NCBI RefSeq assembly: GCF_000760095.1
Contig: NZ_JNAR01000008.1
Span: 1-49,363, forward strand
Length of the DNA stretch: 49,363 nt
From: Prochlorococcus marinus str. MIT 9401
GTDB lineage: Bacteria > Cyanobacteriota > Cyanobacteriia > PCC-6307 > Cyanobiaceae
Direction of reading: 5' to 3'
Below, piece after piece: positions 1-8,323 of the stretch. How positions within the stretch are numbered: the stretch's first letter is position 1; each line of letters opens with the position of its first letter. The translations under genes were made by a program, and so were the position numbers. The notes under the pieces are model-generated. The model saw only the letters and a program-made list of their open reading frames with translations. It had not been told where the DNA came from and did not search any database.

Positions 1-612
1 ATAAATCTAGATCAAGAAAATGAAGAACAGCATGAAGAACAGCATGAAGAACATGGCTATATTCATGAGTCTCCATGGTCAATGACATTTCCCTTAGTAT
101 TTCTCGCAGTACCCTCTTTAATTATCGGTTTTATAGGACTCCCATGGGATAGTAAATTTGCAAATTTATTAGATCCAGAGGAAGCAGAGGTTGCTTCAAA
201 GGCTTTCGAACTCAAAGAATTTTTGCCTTTAGCTATAGCTTCAGTTTTTATTGCATCAGCTGGAATCATTATTGCTTATCAAGCATATTTTGTTAAGAAA
301 ATTAATTTGTCAATATTATTTGCAGAAAAGTTTCCAACAATTAATCAATTTTTATCAAATAAATGGTATCTGGATGATATCAATGAGAAACTTTTTGTTA
401 AAGGTAGCAGAAAACTAGCTAAAGAAGTTTTAGAAGTTGACTCTAAGGTTGTTGATGGAGTTGTCAATCTTACTGGACTTGTAACTTTAGGTAGTGGAGA
501 GGGTTTAAAATATTTTGAGACTGGAAGAGCTCAATTTTATGCGCTTATTGTTTTTGGAGGAGTGATTCTATTAGTTGCTATATTTGGTTTTCAATCTCCT
601 CAAGTAACTTAA
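1..612 (+). CDS. ndhF: NAD(P)H-quinone oxidoreductase subunit 5 (NdhF), C-terminal part
   Basis: Open at the left edge of the window; only the last 203 residues are present. NdhF is the large proton-pumping antiporter-like subunit of the thylakoid NDH-1 complex, used in cyclic electron flow and respiration. The fragment shows a charged loop, a hydrophobic segment (MTFPLVFLAVPSLIIGFIG, about residues 28-46), further membrane helices and a last C-terminal helix (ALIVFGGVILLVAIFGF). ndhD follows 85 bp downstream on the same strand, the usual cyanobacterial ndhF-ndhD pairing, so the subunit assignment rests on both sequence and context. The loop at residues 8-18 is an unusual Glu/Gln/His repeat, listed separately. 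The family is normally more than 600 residues long, so about two thirds of the gene lies outside the window. Confidence 0.9.
   Translation: MNLDQENEEQHEEQHEEHGYIHESPWSMTFPLVFLAVPSLIIGFIGLPWDSKFANLLDPEEAEVASKAFELKEFLPLAIASVFIASAGIIIAYQAYFVKKINLSILFAEKFPTINQFLSNKWYLDDINEKLFVKGSRKLAKEVLEVDSKVVDGVVNLTGLVTLGSGEGLKYFETGRAQFYALIVFGGVILLVAIFGFQSPQVT
22..54 (+). repeat. 12-bp in-frame tandem repeat in ndhF
   Basis: The 12-base unit GAAGAACAGCAT occurs twice in full (22-33, 34-45), followed by a shortened unit GAAGAACAT (46-54). In frame it encodes EEQH-EEQH-EEH in a soluble loop before a membrane helix of NdhF. A repeat of this kind could change copy number by slippage without breaking the frame. Confidence 0.85.
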
Positions 613-697
613 TTACAATTGTGTGTCTTCACTGTCCATTGGGGTGAAAAAATACAGATAATTTCTAGACTTTATTTAAGATAAATTTCTTATTAAA

Positions 698-2338
698 TTG
701 AGTACTTATTTTTTTACACATTTTGCGACACAAATTTTAGGAACTTTGGGAGCTGGATTATCTACTTTCCCTTGGCTATCTGCTTCAATTTTATTTCCAA
801 TTGGTAGTGCGTTTGTAATACCTTTTTTCCCAGATAAAGGAGATGGGAAAGAAGTTAGATGGTTTGCTTTGTCTATTGCATTAATAACTTTTTTAATAAC
901 TGTAGGTTCATATATAAATGGTTTTAATATTGATAATGACAGTGTTCAACTTAGAGAAAAGATTAGTTGGCTTCCTAATCTAGGACTTACTTGGTCTGTA
1001 GGAGCTGACGGCATTTCGATGCCATTAATATTGTTAACCAGTTTTATAACTGCTTTAGCAGTTTTAGCCGCATGGCCTGTTAAGTTTAAACCAAAATTAT
1101 TTTTCTTTTTGATATTAGTTATGGATGGTGGGCAAATAGCTGTGTTTGCTGTTCAAGATATGCTTTTATTCTTTCTTACTTGGGAACTTGAATTAATTCC
1201 TGTTTATTTATTATTAGCAATATGGGGTGGAAAAAATAGACAATATGCAGCAACAAAGTTCATTATTTACACAGCTGGGAGTTCCATATTTATCCTTCTA
1301 GCTGCATTAGCAATGGGTTTCTATGGCACAGAAATTCCTAATTTTGAGTTTTCTCATTTAGCAACCCAAGATTTTAGTCAAAAATTCCAAATATTATGCT
1401 ACGTGGGGCTCTTAATTGCATTTGGAGTAAAACTTCCTATAGTACCTCTTCATACTTGGCTTCCTGACGCTCATGGTGAGGCTACAGCTCCTGTTCATAT
1501 GCTTCTAGCTGGAATTTTATTAAAAATGGGGGGATATGCTCTTTTAAGATTTAATGCACAATTATTACCCGTTGCGCATGCTCAATTTGCCCCATTATTA
1601 ATAGTTCTTGGAGTAGTAAATATAATTTATGCTGCATTGACTTCTTTCGCGCAAAGAAATTTAAAGAGAAAAATTGCCTACAGTTCAATAAGTCACATGG
1701 GTTTCGTTCTTATTGGAATAGGAAGTTTTAGCAGCCTTGGAACAAGCGGAGCAATGCTACAAATGGTTAGTCATGGATTAATTGGAGCTAGTTTATTTTT
1801 TCTTGTTGGAGCTACATATGATAGAACAAAGACTCTTAAGCTTGACGAAATGAGTGGTGTTGGTCAAAAAATGAGAATCATGTTTGCCTTATGGACTGCT
1901 TGTTCCCTGGCTTCGCTTGCTTTGCCAGGTATGAGTGGATTTGTATCCGAATTAATGGTATTCACGGGATTTGTTACCGACGAAGTTTATACTCTTCCTT
2001 TTAGGATAGTTATGGCTTCTTTAGCTGCTGTAGGTGTAATACTTACTCCTATTTATTTACTTTCAATGTTACGAGAAATTTTCTTTGGTAAAGAAAATCC
2101 TAAATTAAGCGAAGAACGAAAACTGATCGATGCAGAGCCTAGAGAAGTTTATATTATTGCTTGTTTACTTTTGCCCATAATTGGAATAGGTTTATATCCA
2201 AGATTAGTAACTGAAAGTTATCTTGCATCTATTAATAATTTAGTTGACAGAGATTTAATGGCCGTCAAAACTTCTATGAAAACAAATATTTTTTCAGGAA
2301 CTAAAAAAAATGAGATTTTAAAGGCTCCAACAATATAG
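698..2338 (+). CDS. ndhD: NAD(P)H-quinone oxidoreductase subunit 4 (NdhD, NDH-1 chain 4)
   Basis: Encodes 546 residues, an all-helical antiporter-like proton-pumping subunit of NDH-1 in the thylakoid membrane. Family hallmarks are the run [20 protein letters not shown] and the block [20 protein letters not shown] followed by [18 protein letters not shown], which carry the conserved Glu, Lys and His of the proton channel. About 14 hydrophobic segments are visible. The start used here is a TTG at 698; the frame is open back to a stop at 677-679 with no ATG, and an alternative start near the motif LGTLGAGLS, about 13 residues further in, is possible. It follows ndhF on the same strand and is probably co-transcribed. 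This is a full-length NdhD1-type protein with nothing odd in the body. Confidence 0.93.
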   Translation: MSTYFFTHFATQILGTLGAGLSTFPWLSASILFPIGSAFVIPFFPDKGDGKEVRWFALSIALITFLITVGSYINGFNIDNDSVQLREKISWLPNLGLTWSVGADGISMPLILLTSFITALAVLAAWPVKFKPKLFFFLILVMDGGQIAVFAVQDMLLFFLTWELELIPVYLLLAIWGGKNRQYAATKFIIYTAGSSIFILLAALAMGFYGTEIPNFEFSHLATQDFSQKFQILCYVGLLIAFGVKLPIVPLHTWLPDAHGEATAPVHMLLAGILLKMGGYALLRFNAQLLPVAHAQFAPLLIVLGVVNIIYAALTSFAQRNLKRKIAYSSISHMGFVLIGIGSFSSLGTSGAMLQMVSHGLIGASLFFLVGATYDRTKTLKLDEMSGVGQKMRIMFALWTACSLASLALPGMSGFVSELMVFTGFVTDEVYTLPFRIVMASLAAVGVILTPIYLLSMLREIFFGKENPKLSEERKLIDAEPREVYIIACLLLPIIGIGLYPRLVTESYLASINNLVDRDLMAVKTSMKTNIFSGTKKNEILKAPTI

Positions 2339-2461
2339 TTTCTTAAACTAATGCAATATTGTTTGGCGGAACATAAATAAGAGGATATCTTATGAGTAGT
2401 TATTAGATAATTAAAAATACCTCATATAAATTCTCCTGATAGTCAACAATTAGGTCCTAGA

Positions 2462-3283
2462 TTGTTGATTAAATTTCTTCAAGACGCTGCTGGTAAAGGC
2501 GATCTTGATCCATGGGATATTGATGTAATTAGTGTAATTGATAGTTTTTTAGAACAATATGCACATACTCTCAAAAAAACTTCGAATAGCAAGAATTCAT
2601 ATCAAAAGGATTTATCAGAGACAAGCGAGGCATTTTTTGCTGCTTCTGTACTAGTTAATTTAAAAGCTCAAGTTTTAGAAGCCGATGTTTTTAAAGAAAA
2701 TTCTTCAGATTTTGAAGATCATTTCGATGTTGATGATCAGGACTGGATTGATCAAGAATTTGATATTCCAAAATATCCTGAAAAATATCTAAGGAGAAGA
2801 TCAACAGCACAACCAATTTTAAAACGTACCACAACTTTGGGAGAACTTGTTAGTCAATTAGAGTCTATTGCTGAAGTTATAGAAAGCCAAGATCTACTAT
2901 TAATGAAGAGAAAAAGAAATAAAAAATATTCTAATAGGGACTTAGTATCTCAAGTTAAATCTCTAGCACATCGCGAGAAACTACCTGAAACTACAAAAGA
3001 ATTAGGTAAATTTATTGATGGGTGGGAAAAAGCATTACAGTGGACAGATTTTGAATATTTAGTTGAGATATGGCAAAAAGTTGTAAAAAATGATTTAGAT
3101 AAAGATCGTCTTGGGGTTTTTTGGGCTTTGTTATTTTTATCATCTGAAAACAAAATAGAAATTAAACAAATTAATTCTTTATATGGTCCAATTCAAATTA
3201 AAAGAATAATTCCTGATGGGGGTATAGCACAATTGCCTATAGAAAATCTTGAGGTAAAAAATACCTATCCCTCTGCTGTTTAG
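2462..3283 (+). CDS. scpA: Segregation and condensation protein A (ScpA kleisin)
   Basis: ScpA is the kleisin subunit that bridges SMC heads in the bacterial condensin used for chromosome segregation. The 273-residue product starts with the family-typical LIKFLQDAAGKGDLDPWDID, followed by the helix with SEAFFAASVLVNLKAQVLE, and ends in a winged-helix region (KDRLGVFWALLFLSSENKIEI). An acidic linker lies at about residues 80-100. The 5' end is problematic. The TTG at 2462 is the first usual start codon, yet the frame stays open upstream to a stop at 2408 and reads ...INSPDSQQLGPR, where LGPR aligns with the conserved G-P/A-R before the first kleisin helix. Translation may therefore begin upstream at a non-standard codon such as ATA 2426. 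The gene lies alone between ndhD and the nucleotidyltransferase. Confidence 0.85.
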   Translation: MLIKFLQDAAGKGDLDPWDIDVISVIDSFLEQYAHTLKKTSNSKNSYQKDLSETSEAFFAASVLVNLKAQVLEADVFKENSSDFEDHFDVDDQDWIDQEFDIPKYPEKYLRRRSTAQPILKRTTTLGELVSQLESIAEVIESQDLLLMKRKRNKKYSNRDLVSQVKSLAHREKLPETTKELGKFIDGWEKALQWTDFEYLVEIWQKVVKNDLDKDRLGVFWALLFLSSENKIEIKQINSLYGPIQIKRIIPDGGIAQLPIENLEVKNTYPSAV

Positions 3284-3302
3284 TAGCTTAATAGTAATAA
3301 CG

Positions 3303-3321
3303 TATAATCTTTAAAAAGAGG
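3303..3321 (+). promoter_or_regulatory. Candidate -10 box and Shine-Dalgarno for the nucleotidyltransferase
   Basis: The 48-bp gap after scpA contains a perfect TATAAT at 3303-3308 and an AGAGG at 3317-3321, 10 nt before the ATG at 3332. No good -35 is seen (TTAGTA at 3280-3285 is the best at 17-bp spacing), which is common in cyanobacteria. Confidence 0.45.
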
Positions 3322-3331
3322 TTTTGAATTC

Positions 3332-4510
3332 ATGAAGGCAATGATACTTGCGGCAGGAAAAGGCACACGTGTTCAGCCCATAACTCATATTATTCCAAAA
3401 CCAATGATACCGATTTTACAAAAACCTGTAATGGAGTTTCTTTTAGAACTCTTAAAAGAGCATGGCTTTAAAGAAATAATGGTTAATGTTTCACACCTTG
3501 CTGAAGAAATTGAAAATTACTTTCGTGATGGTCAGAGATTCGGAGTAGAGATAGCATATAGTTTCGAAGGTAGAATTGAAGATGGGGAATTAATTGGAGA
3601 TGCTTTAGGTTCAGCAGGAGGATTAAAAAAAATTCAAGATTTTCAAAATTTTTTTGATGAAACCTTTGTTGTACTTTGTGGCGACGCTTTAGTTGACTTA
3701 GATTTGACTGAAGCAGTTAAGAAACATAAGGAAAAGGGAGCGATTGCAAGTTTAATAACTAAAAAAGTAACTAGAGATCAAGTATCAAGTTATGGCGTAG
3801 TAGTCTCAGATAGTAACGGTCGAATAAAGGCTTTTCAAGAAAAGCCATCTGTAGATGATGCTTTAGGTGACTCGATAAATACAGGAATTTACCTTTTTGA
3901 ACCTGAAATTTTTAATTACATACCGTCAGGTGAGAAATTTGATATTGGTGCTGATCTCTTTCCTAAACTTGTTGAGATGGATTTGCCATTTTTTGCACTT
4001 CCAATGGATTTTGAATGGGTAGATATTGGAAAAGTTCCTGATTATTGGAGTGCTATTCGTAATGTATTACAAGGTAAGGTAAGACAAGTTGAAATACCTG
4101 GTAAAGAAATTAAACCTGGTGTTTTTACGGGATTGAATGTTGCAGCTAATTGGGACAGAGTCGATATTACTGGGCCAGTATACATTGGTGGCATGACAAG
4201 AATAGAAGATGGTGCAACAATTATTGGACCTGCAATGATTGGTCCAAGTTGTTGTATTTGCGAAGGTGCAACAATTGATAATTCAATTATTTTTGATTAT
4301 TCTAAAATTGGTAAGGGTGTTCGACTAGTAGATAAATTAGTATTTGGCCGTTACTGTGTGGGCAAAAATGGAGATCATTTTGATTTGCAAGATGCATCTT
4401 TGGATTGGTTGATAACGGATTCTAGAAGATCTGATATGACCGAGCCATCCCCTCAGCAGAAGGCAATGGCAGAATTGTTAGGTACTGATTTAATTAATAT
4501 TCCAGATTAA
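3332..4510 (+). CDS. NDP-sugar pyrophosphorylase (mannose-1-P guanylyl / glucose-1-P nucleotidyltransferase family)
   Basis: Transfers a nucleoside monophosphate to a sugar 1-phosphate to make an activated sugar for cell-surface polysaccharide. The N-terminus MILAAGKGTRVQPIT (residues 4-18) is the nucleotide-binding signature of the family. The metal-binding Asp lies in VLCGDALVDLDL, and the catalytic domain continues through FQEKPS and the acidic EWVDIG segment. After about residue 260 come hexapeptide-like turns (GPVYIGGMTRIEDGATIIGP), a left-handed beta-helix as in ManC/GlmU-like enzymes. The 392-residue length fits GDP-mannose or glucose-1-phosphate types, and the exact nucleotide and sugar cannot be told from sequence alone. 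Its 3' end overlaps the convergent metF by 17 bp. It has an ATG start with a clear Shine-Dalgarno and a -10 box. Confidence 0.85.
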   Translation: MKAMILAAGKGTRVQPITHIIPKPMIPILQKPVMEFLLELLKEHGFKEIMVNVSHLAEEIENYFRDGQRFGVEIAYSFEGRIEDGELIGDALGSAGGLKKIQDFQNFFDETFVVLCGDALVDLDLTEAVKKHKEKGAIASLITKKVTRDQVSSYGVVVSDSNGRIKAFQEKPSVDDALGDSINTGIYLFEPEIFNYIPSGEKFDIGADLFPKLVEMDLPFFALPMDFEWVDIGKVPDYWSAIRNVLQGKVRQVEIPGKEIKPGVFTGLNVAANWDRVDITGPVYIGGMTRIEDGATIIGPAMIGPSCCICEGATIDNSIIFDYSKIGKGVRLVDKLVFGRYCVGKNGDHFDLQDASLDWLITDSRRSDMTEPSPQQKAMAELLGTDLINIPD

Positions 4511-5384
4511 GATTAGCTTTTTTAAGAATTTCAGGGATTAAATGTTCTGTCTTAACTGCCATTAAATGAATGCCATTCGCTATGTGAAAATAGTCTTGCG
4601 CTTGTTCAGCTGCAATTTGAATACCTTCTTCTAATGGATTTTTGGCATCTTTAAGGCGATTAATTATATTTTCAGGGATGTTCGCACCCGGGACATTTTT
4701 GTTTATGAAGAGAGCATTTTTGTGAGACTTTAATAGGAATACACCAGCAATAACAGGAATTTCAAGAGGTTTGGCTATTTTTTCGCAAAATTCTATTAAA
4801 TTTTCTTTTTCCATAACCATTTGAGTTTGAATGAATTGAGCTCCAGCCTCTTTTTTCTTTCTCATTCTGTTTTCTAAACTTCTTTGATTTCTGCAACTTG
4901 GATCTGCAGCAGCTCCTGCATATATAAATGTTTTTTTATCGGGAAGTTCCCCAAAAGTCGGATCAATTCCCTTATTGAAGGCTTGAATTTGTTGTAGCAA
5001 TCTTACTGATTCAAACTGGTGAACTGCTTTAGCATCTTGTTGATCCCCTGCTTTTACTGAATCACCTGTAATACATAAGATGTTTTGAATTCCTAGAGCA
5101 TTTGCTCCGAGAATGTCTGATTGTAAAGCAATTTTATTACGATCTCTGCAAGATATTTGCATTATTGGTTCAATTCCATTTTCCAGTAATAGTTTGGACA
5201 TTGCCAAGCTGCACATTCTCATTACAGCCCTGCTTCCGTCGGTAATGTTAACAGCATGTACCTTATCTTTCAAAAGTTGTGCTATGTTAAGAGATCTTAT
5301 GGGGTCTCCACCTCTTGGCGGCATTAACTCTGCCGTTATTACTTTGGATTTTTTTTCTAAAGTTTGCTGAAGTTTTGTTTTCAA
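4494..5384 (-). CDS. metF: 5,10-methylenetetrahydrofolate reductase
   Basis: Flavoenzyme that reduces methylene-THF to methyl-THF, the methyl donor for methionine synthesis, in the cytosol. The 296-residue protein is a single TIM-barrel catalytic domain without the regulatory C-terminal domain of eukaryotic forms. Visible signatures are TAELMPPRGGDP near the N-terminus (catalytic Glu region), NITDGSRA, LCITGDS in the flavin-binding part, and GAQFIQTQMVMEKE late in the barrel. It is transcribed divergently from the PedR-like gene across a 77-bp gap and converges with the nucleotidyltransferase, sharing 17 bp at the 3' ends. The sequence is complete with an ATG start. Confidence 0.9.
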   Translation of the reverse strand: MKTKLQQTLEKKSKVITAELMPPRGGDPIRSLNIAQLLKDKVHAVNITDGSRAVMRMCSLAMSKLLLENGIEPIMQISCRDRNKIALQSDILGANALGIQNILCITGDSVKAGDQQDAKAVHQFESVRLLQQIQAFNKGIDPTFGELPDKKTFIYAGAAADPSCRNQRSLENRMRKKKEAGAQFIQTQMVMEKENLIEFCEKIAKPLEIPVIAGVFLLKSHKNALFINKNVPGANIPENIINRLKDAKNPLEEGIQIAAEQAQDYFHIANGIHLMAVKTEHLIPEILKKANLNLEY

Positions 5385-5461
5385 TTGCTTTTGTTTCCTT
5401 ATAGGTTAACAAGTGTAGTGAGATTGCTAAACTCAACTAATATAAAAAAGGAACTGTTTAA

Positions 5462-5740
5462 ATGCAAATGGTTGAAGAAGAAGTAAACAACATTGATATG
5501 ATGGGTCTCTCAACAAGAGAGATGGAAATCATTGATCTCGTAGCTGATGGGCTTACAAATCAAGAAATTGCAGTAAAACTAACTATTAGTAAAAGAACTG
5601 TTGATAATCATGTAAGTAATATGTTTACAAAAACAGGCTCAAAAAATAGAGTAGCACTTTTGAATTGGGCAATGGATAATGGAAAGATTTGCAGAGATGG
5701 GTTTAATTGTTGTTCACTCCCAGACTCTGATCAAGATTAG
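5462..5740 (+). CDS. pedR: Small LuxR-type transcriptional regulator, PedR-like
   Basis: A stand-alone LuxR/GerE helix-turn-helix protein of 92 residues with no receiver domain. The HTH spans about residues 15-72, with LSTREMEIIDLVADGLTNQE and TVDNHVSNMFTKTG. Cyanobacterial PedR (Synechocystis ssl0564) has this size and architecture and senses photosynthetic electron transport through a C-terminal cysteine that reacts with thioredoxin. Here Cys77, Cys83 and Cys84 lie just after the HTH (GKICRDGFNCC), which supports the assignment; the name is an inference. An AAGGA Shine-Dalgarno (5448-5452) precedes the ATG, with a TATAAA at 5441-5446. The 3' end overlaps the convergent 61-residue gene by 38 bp. 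The target genes cannot be read from this window. Confidence 0.72.
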   Translation: MQMVEEEVNNIDMMGLSTREMEIIDLVADGLTNQEIAVKLTISKRTVDNHVSNMFTKTGSKNRVALLNWAMDNGKICRDGFNCCSLPDSDQD

Positions 5741-5888
5741 TACCTTTTACTTTTTTTGTATTATTAGCTAAATCTATTAAACAATAATTTGTAGAACATA
5801 GTTCGAAAAGCTCAGCATACGCAATGCATGCGTCTTTGTCTGAATCAACAAATCTCAATATTCCTTCTTTATCGTAAAGCCCGTACAT
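5703..5888 (-). CDS. Small conserved-type protein of unknown function (61 aa)
   Basis: Begins MYGLYDKEGILRFVDSDKDA and continues with an aromatic, Cys-containing segment (ELFELCSTNYCLIDL), then a polar tail. I read it as real because the first 45 residues have balanced, protein-like composition, it has an ATG, and a 64-bp gap separates it from the CYTH gene upstream. My recollection is that similar small proteins occur in marine picocyanobacteria, but no function is known to me. The last 38 bp overlap the end of the PedR-like gene on the other strand, and the overlapping tail (about the last 12 residues) is low-complexity. It contains no membrane segment or signal peptide. Confidence 0.62.
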   Translation of the reverse strand: MYGLYDKEGILRFVDSDKDACIAYAELFELCSTNYCLIDLANNTKKVKGTNLDQSLGVNNN

Positions 5889-5952
5889 TTTAAAAGGAGA
5901 AAATTGTATTATTAAATATAAAGAAAATATAAAGGATGGGTGGCTTCTTTGA

Positions 5953-6450
5953 CTAGTTACTTTTGAAAGTTGTCAAATAGTCTTCTTTCCATTTTGAAAA
6001 AGGATTCTTGGAAAGACTAAAATTGGAGTAATAGCTTAACCCAGTAATTTCTTTAGATATGAATGGAGGAAGACTTAAATCTTCCTCTTCTTTGGAGAGT
6101 TCAGTTTCGGCAATTTCAAGCGGATAATTATTTTCTTTAAAGCAATCTACAATCCAGATTTTTTTTTCAACTTTTAAAAAGAATCTATCTTTTTTAATTG
6201 TATTTGAAAGATTTGACATTATCGTTTCACCATCTTTTCGTGGAATGGAGTACTCAAATTCAAAGCTGGTAAATCTTTCGATATGTTTTTTTAATGCAAT
6301 TTTAAAGTCATTGTCAGTAAACCTTATCCTAATAATCCAATCATCTAAACTATTTGATAAGTATCCTTGTTCAATAGAAATTTTTTTCGTAATAAATTCT
6401 TTCCAACTATCATTTTTTATAAGAAATCTTCTTTCTATTTCTAGGGCCAT
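5953..6450 (-). CDS. CYTH-domain phosphohydrolase/triphosphatase family protein
   Basis: CYTH proteins form a beta-tunnel that binds triphosphates (inorganic triphosphatase, adenylate cyclase class IV, thiamine triphosphatase). The 165-residue protein starts MALEIERRFLIK, matching the ExExK signature with Arg in the Lys position (E4, E6, R8). Alternating acidic and basic strands follow (WIIRIRFTDNDFKIALKK; FEFEYSIPRKDGE; LEIAETELS), as expected for the tunnel walls. It directly abuts NAD kinase upstream: the kinase stop ends at 6451 and this ATG begins at 6450. It is the last gene of the ndhA-I-G-E-nadK run. The substrate is unknown; inorganic triphosphate is a reasonable guess from the family. 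Confidence 0.8.
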   Translation of the reverse strand: MALEIERRFLIKNDSWKEFITKKISIEQGYLSNSLDDWIIRIRFTDNDFKIALKKHIERFTSFEFEYSIPRKDGETIMSNLSNTIKKDRFFLKVEKKIWIVDCFKENNYPLEIAETELSKEEEDLSLPPFISKEITGLSYYSNFSLSKNPFSKWKEDYLTTFKSN

Positions 6451-7362
6451 TTAATTGTTTGTTTTTTTTAAAGATAGATCTCCTTTCCAATCTAGTTTTT
6501 TTATTAAAGTGCTGTAGTAGGTAGCGCTTTTTTTAAATTTTATTATTTTGCAGGGAGATTCACTTTTTTTGATCTCACAATAATAATTTTCTTTAATACT
6601 CATACATTTTGAACCGTCTTTCCATAATTTAATTTCTCCTTTATTTTTTTTGACTGGTTTAATGATCACCTTGCTTGTATTAGGAATTACTATCGGCCTA
6701 CTAGCCAAGCTCATTGGGCATATTGGGTTGATGATCATTGCATCTAGAGCAGGGTGTACAATAGGGCCACCTGCGGCCATTGAGTATGCCGTTGAACCAG
6801 TTGATGTAGATATAATCAATCCATCACCTTTATATTCATTTACTTTCTCATTATCTATTTCAATTTGTATTTGGTTGGTCGGAGAAATATCTTCTTCAAC
6901 AGATTTAAAATAAAAATCATTTAAAGCATCGTAACTTTTTATAATTTCTTTTTCAGAATTGTTCCCATTAATAAAGACATTACAATTTAATCTATTACGA
7001 GAGTCGATGATATATTTTTCGTTTTCAAGGATTTCAATAAAAGATTTGTCAAATAAAAAATCTTTTTCTTGAGTGAGAAATCCTAAATTACCTCCAATAT
7101 TAAAACTTAATAAAGGAATATCATAATCTGCTAATACATTTGCACATTTCAAGAAGGTTCCATCCCCACCAAGTACTATGCCAATGTCTGGTTTTGATTC
7201 TGAGTTACAAAGATATTTATCAATTTCATCTTTATGAAAATCACTTTCTATCCTGTTTGATTTAATATTTCTAGCTTTAAGGACATCTTCACAGAATTTT
7301 GAAGCCTTTGAAGCTGTAGAGCTATCTGAACGATATAAGATAAGCACTAATGCAAGTTTCAT
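6451..7362 (-). CDS. nadK: NAD kinase
   Basis: Phosphorylates NAD to NADP in the cytosol, supplying the photosynthetic electron acceptor. The diagnostic GGDGT is at residues 65-69, and the second nucleotide-binding motif [16 protein letters not shown] is at about 185-200. [17 protein letters not shown] core and a later [15 protein letters not shown] strand complete the fold. At 303 residues it has the usual bacterial length. It lies 9 bp after ndhE and abuts the CYTH gene, so it is probably co-transcribed with the NDH-1 genes, a sensible pairing of NADP supply with NDH-1. The C-terminus (after about residue 290) is Lys-rich and variable. Confidence 0.93.
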   Translation of the reverse strand: MKLALVLILYRSDSSTASKASKFCEDVLKARNIKSNRIESDFHKDEIDKYLCNSESKPDIGIVLGGDGTFLKCANVLADYDIPLLSFNIGGNLGFLTQEKDFLFDKSFIEILENEKYIIDSRNRLNCNVFINGNNSEKEIIKSYDALNDFYFKSVEEDISPTNQIQIEIDNEKVNEYKGDGLIISTSTGSTAYSMAAGGPIVHPALDAMIINPICPMSLASRPIVIPNTSKVIIKPVKKNKGEIKLWKDGSKCMSIKENYYCEIKKSESPCKIIKFKKSATYYSTLIKKLDWKGDLSLKKTNN

Positions 7363-7371
7363 TAAATGCTT

Positions 7372-7692
7372 TTACCATTTTAATAAATTAAAACTTTCCA
7401 TATCTACAGTTACCCTATTCCTATAAAGAGATAATAATATAGCTAATCCAACTGCTGCTTCTGCGGCAGCAACAGTAATCACAAAAATTGTAAAAACTTG
7501 TCCTTGAATTAGATTATTATCAATATAGGAAGAAAACGCCATTAAGTTTATATTTACCGCATTGAGCATTAGTTCAATACTCATAAGAACTCTTACTGCA
7601 TTTCTGCTATTTAAAAGTCCCCAAATACCAATACAAAATAGTGCTGAAGATACTATCAGAAAAGCTTGAATAGGAATTGATTCTAAATTCAT
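7372..7692 (-). CDS. ndhE: NAD(P)H-quinone oxidoreductase subunit 4L (NdhE)
   Basis: Small membrane subunit of NDH-1, 106 residues with three predicted transmembrane helices: about 10-27 (AFLIVSSALFCIGIWGLL), 31-57 (VLMSIELMLNAVNINLM) and 66-92 (FTIFVITVAAAEAAVGLAIL). The Glu residues in helices 2 and 3 (SIELMLNAVNIN and AAAEAAVGLAI) are the conserved proton-channel acids of the NuoK/NdhE family. It follows ndhG by 18 bp in the ndhA-I-G-E order and precedes NAD kinase by 9 bp. Full length with an ATG start. Confidence 0.95.
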   Translation of the reverse strand: MNLESIPIQAFLIVSSALFCIGIWGLLNSRNAVRVLMSIELMLNAVNINLMAFSSYIDNNLIQGQVFTIFVITVAAAEAAVGLAILLSLYRNRVTVDMESFNLLKW

Positions 7693-7710
7693 GATAAGAA
7701 AGTTTAGAGG

Positions 7711-8310
7711 TTAATTTTTATTTGAGAGCAATGGTTCTGATGATTTTTCAATTAACGCTTGATCAACAGGTAATCCAGTTGAAATATCCTTATTCATGAC
7801 ATCTCTTCTAGCTAAAACGATAGCCCCAATCATTGCCATTAAAAGTAAAACTGAAGCAACTTCAAATGGGAGTAAATAATCACTAAATAGATGTTCACCA
7901 ATTCTGATAGTTGATTCTTCTCCTATAGAGTTTTGAGGACTTGATAGGCTCCATACATTGGTCAAGTCAACTCTTATTAAAAGGCTTAATAAGGTTAAAC
8001 ATATCGACGTTGATATGATTCTTCTCGATTTAATGTCATTTATTGGCTTTAAGTCTTCTTTTTTATTGACTAGCATTATTGCAAAAATTATTAGTACATT
8101 AACTGCACCCACATAAACTAAAACTTGAGCTGCAGCAACAAAACTTGCATTTAAAAGAAGATATAATCCTGCCACACTCATGAAAACTCCTCCTAGAAGA
8201 AAGGCTGAATAGACAATGCTTTCTAGCAATACAACACCAAGTGCTCCAATAAGAATGATAAGAGAGAGAATTGTAAAACAAATAATTTGAGTTGTTATTG
8301 CAATGGACAT
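7711..8310 (-). CDS. ndhG: NAD(P)H-quinone oxidoreductase subunit 6 (NdhG)
   Basis: Membrane subunit J/6 of NDH-1, 199 residues with five hydrophobic segments in the first 170 residues: ICFTILSLIILIGALGVVLL, AFLLGGVFMSVAGLYLLL, VLIFAIMLVN, ISTSICLTLLSLLI and VASVLLLMAMIGAIVLARR. The conserved third-helix region LVYVGAVNVLIIFAIMLVN is typical of the family. A hydrophilic tail follows after about residue 173. It sits 13 bp after ndhI and 18 bp before ndhE in the standard ndhA-I-G-E operon. Confidence 0.94.
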   Translation of the reverse strand: MSIAITTQIICFTILSLIILIGALGVVLLESIVYSAFLLGGVFMSVAGLYLLLNASFVAAAQVLVYVGAVNVLIIFAIMLVNKKEDLKPINDIKSRRIISTSICLTLLSLLIRVDLTNVWSLSSPQNSIGEESTIRIGEHLFSDYLLPFEVASVLLLMAMIGAIVLARRDVMNKDISTGLPVDQALIEKSSEPLLSNKN

Positions 8311-8323
8311 AAATTAGTTGAAA

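Noticed and set aside
2392-2406. Four-codon leader peptide M-S-S-Y before scpA
   Set aside because: A purine-rich Shine-Dalgarno is present, but there is no regulatory codon run or attenuator structure; a chance ATG is more likely.
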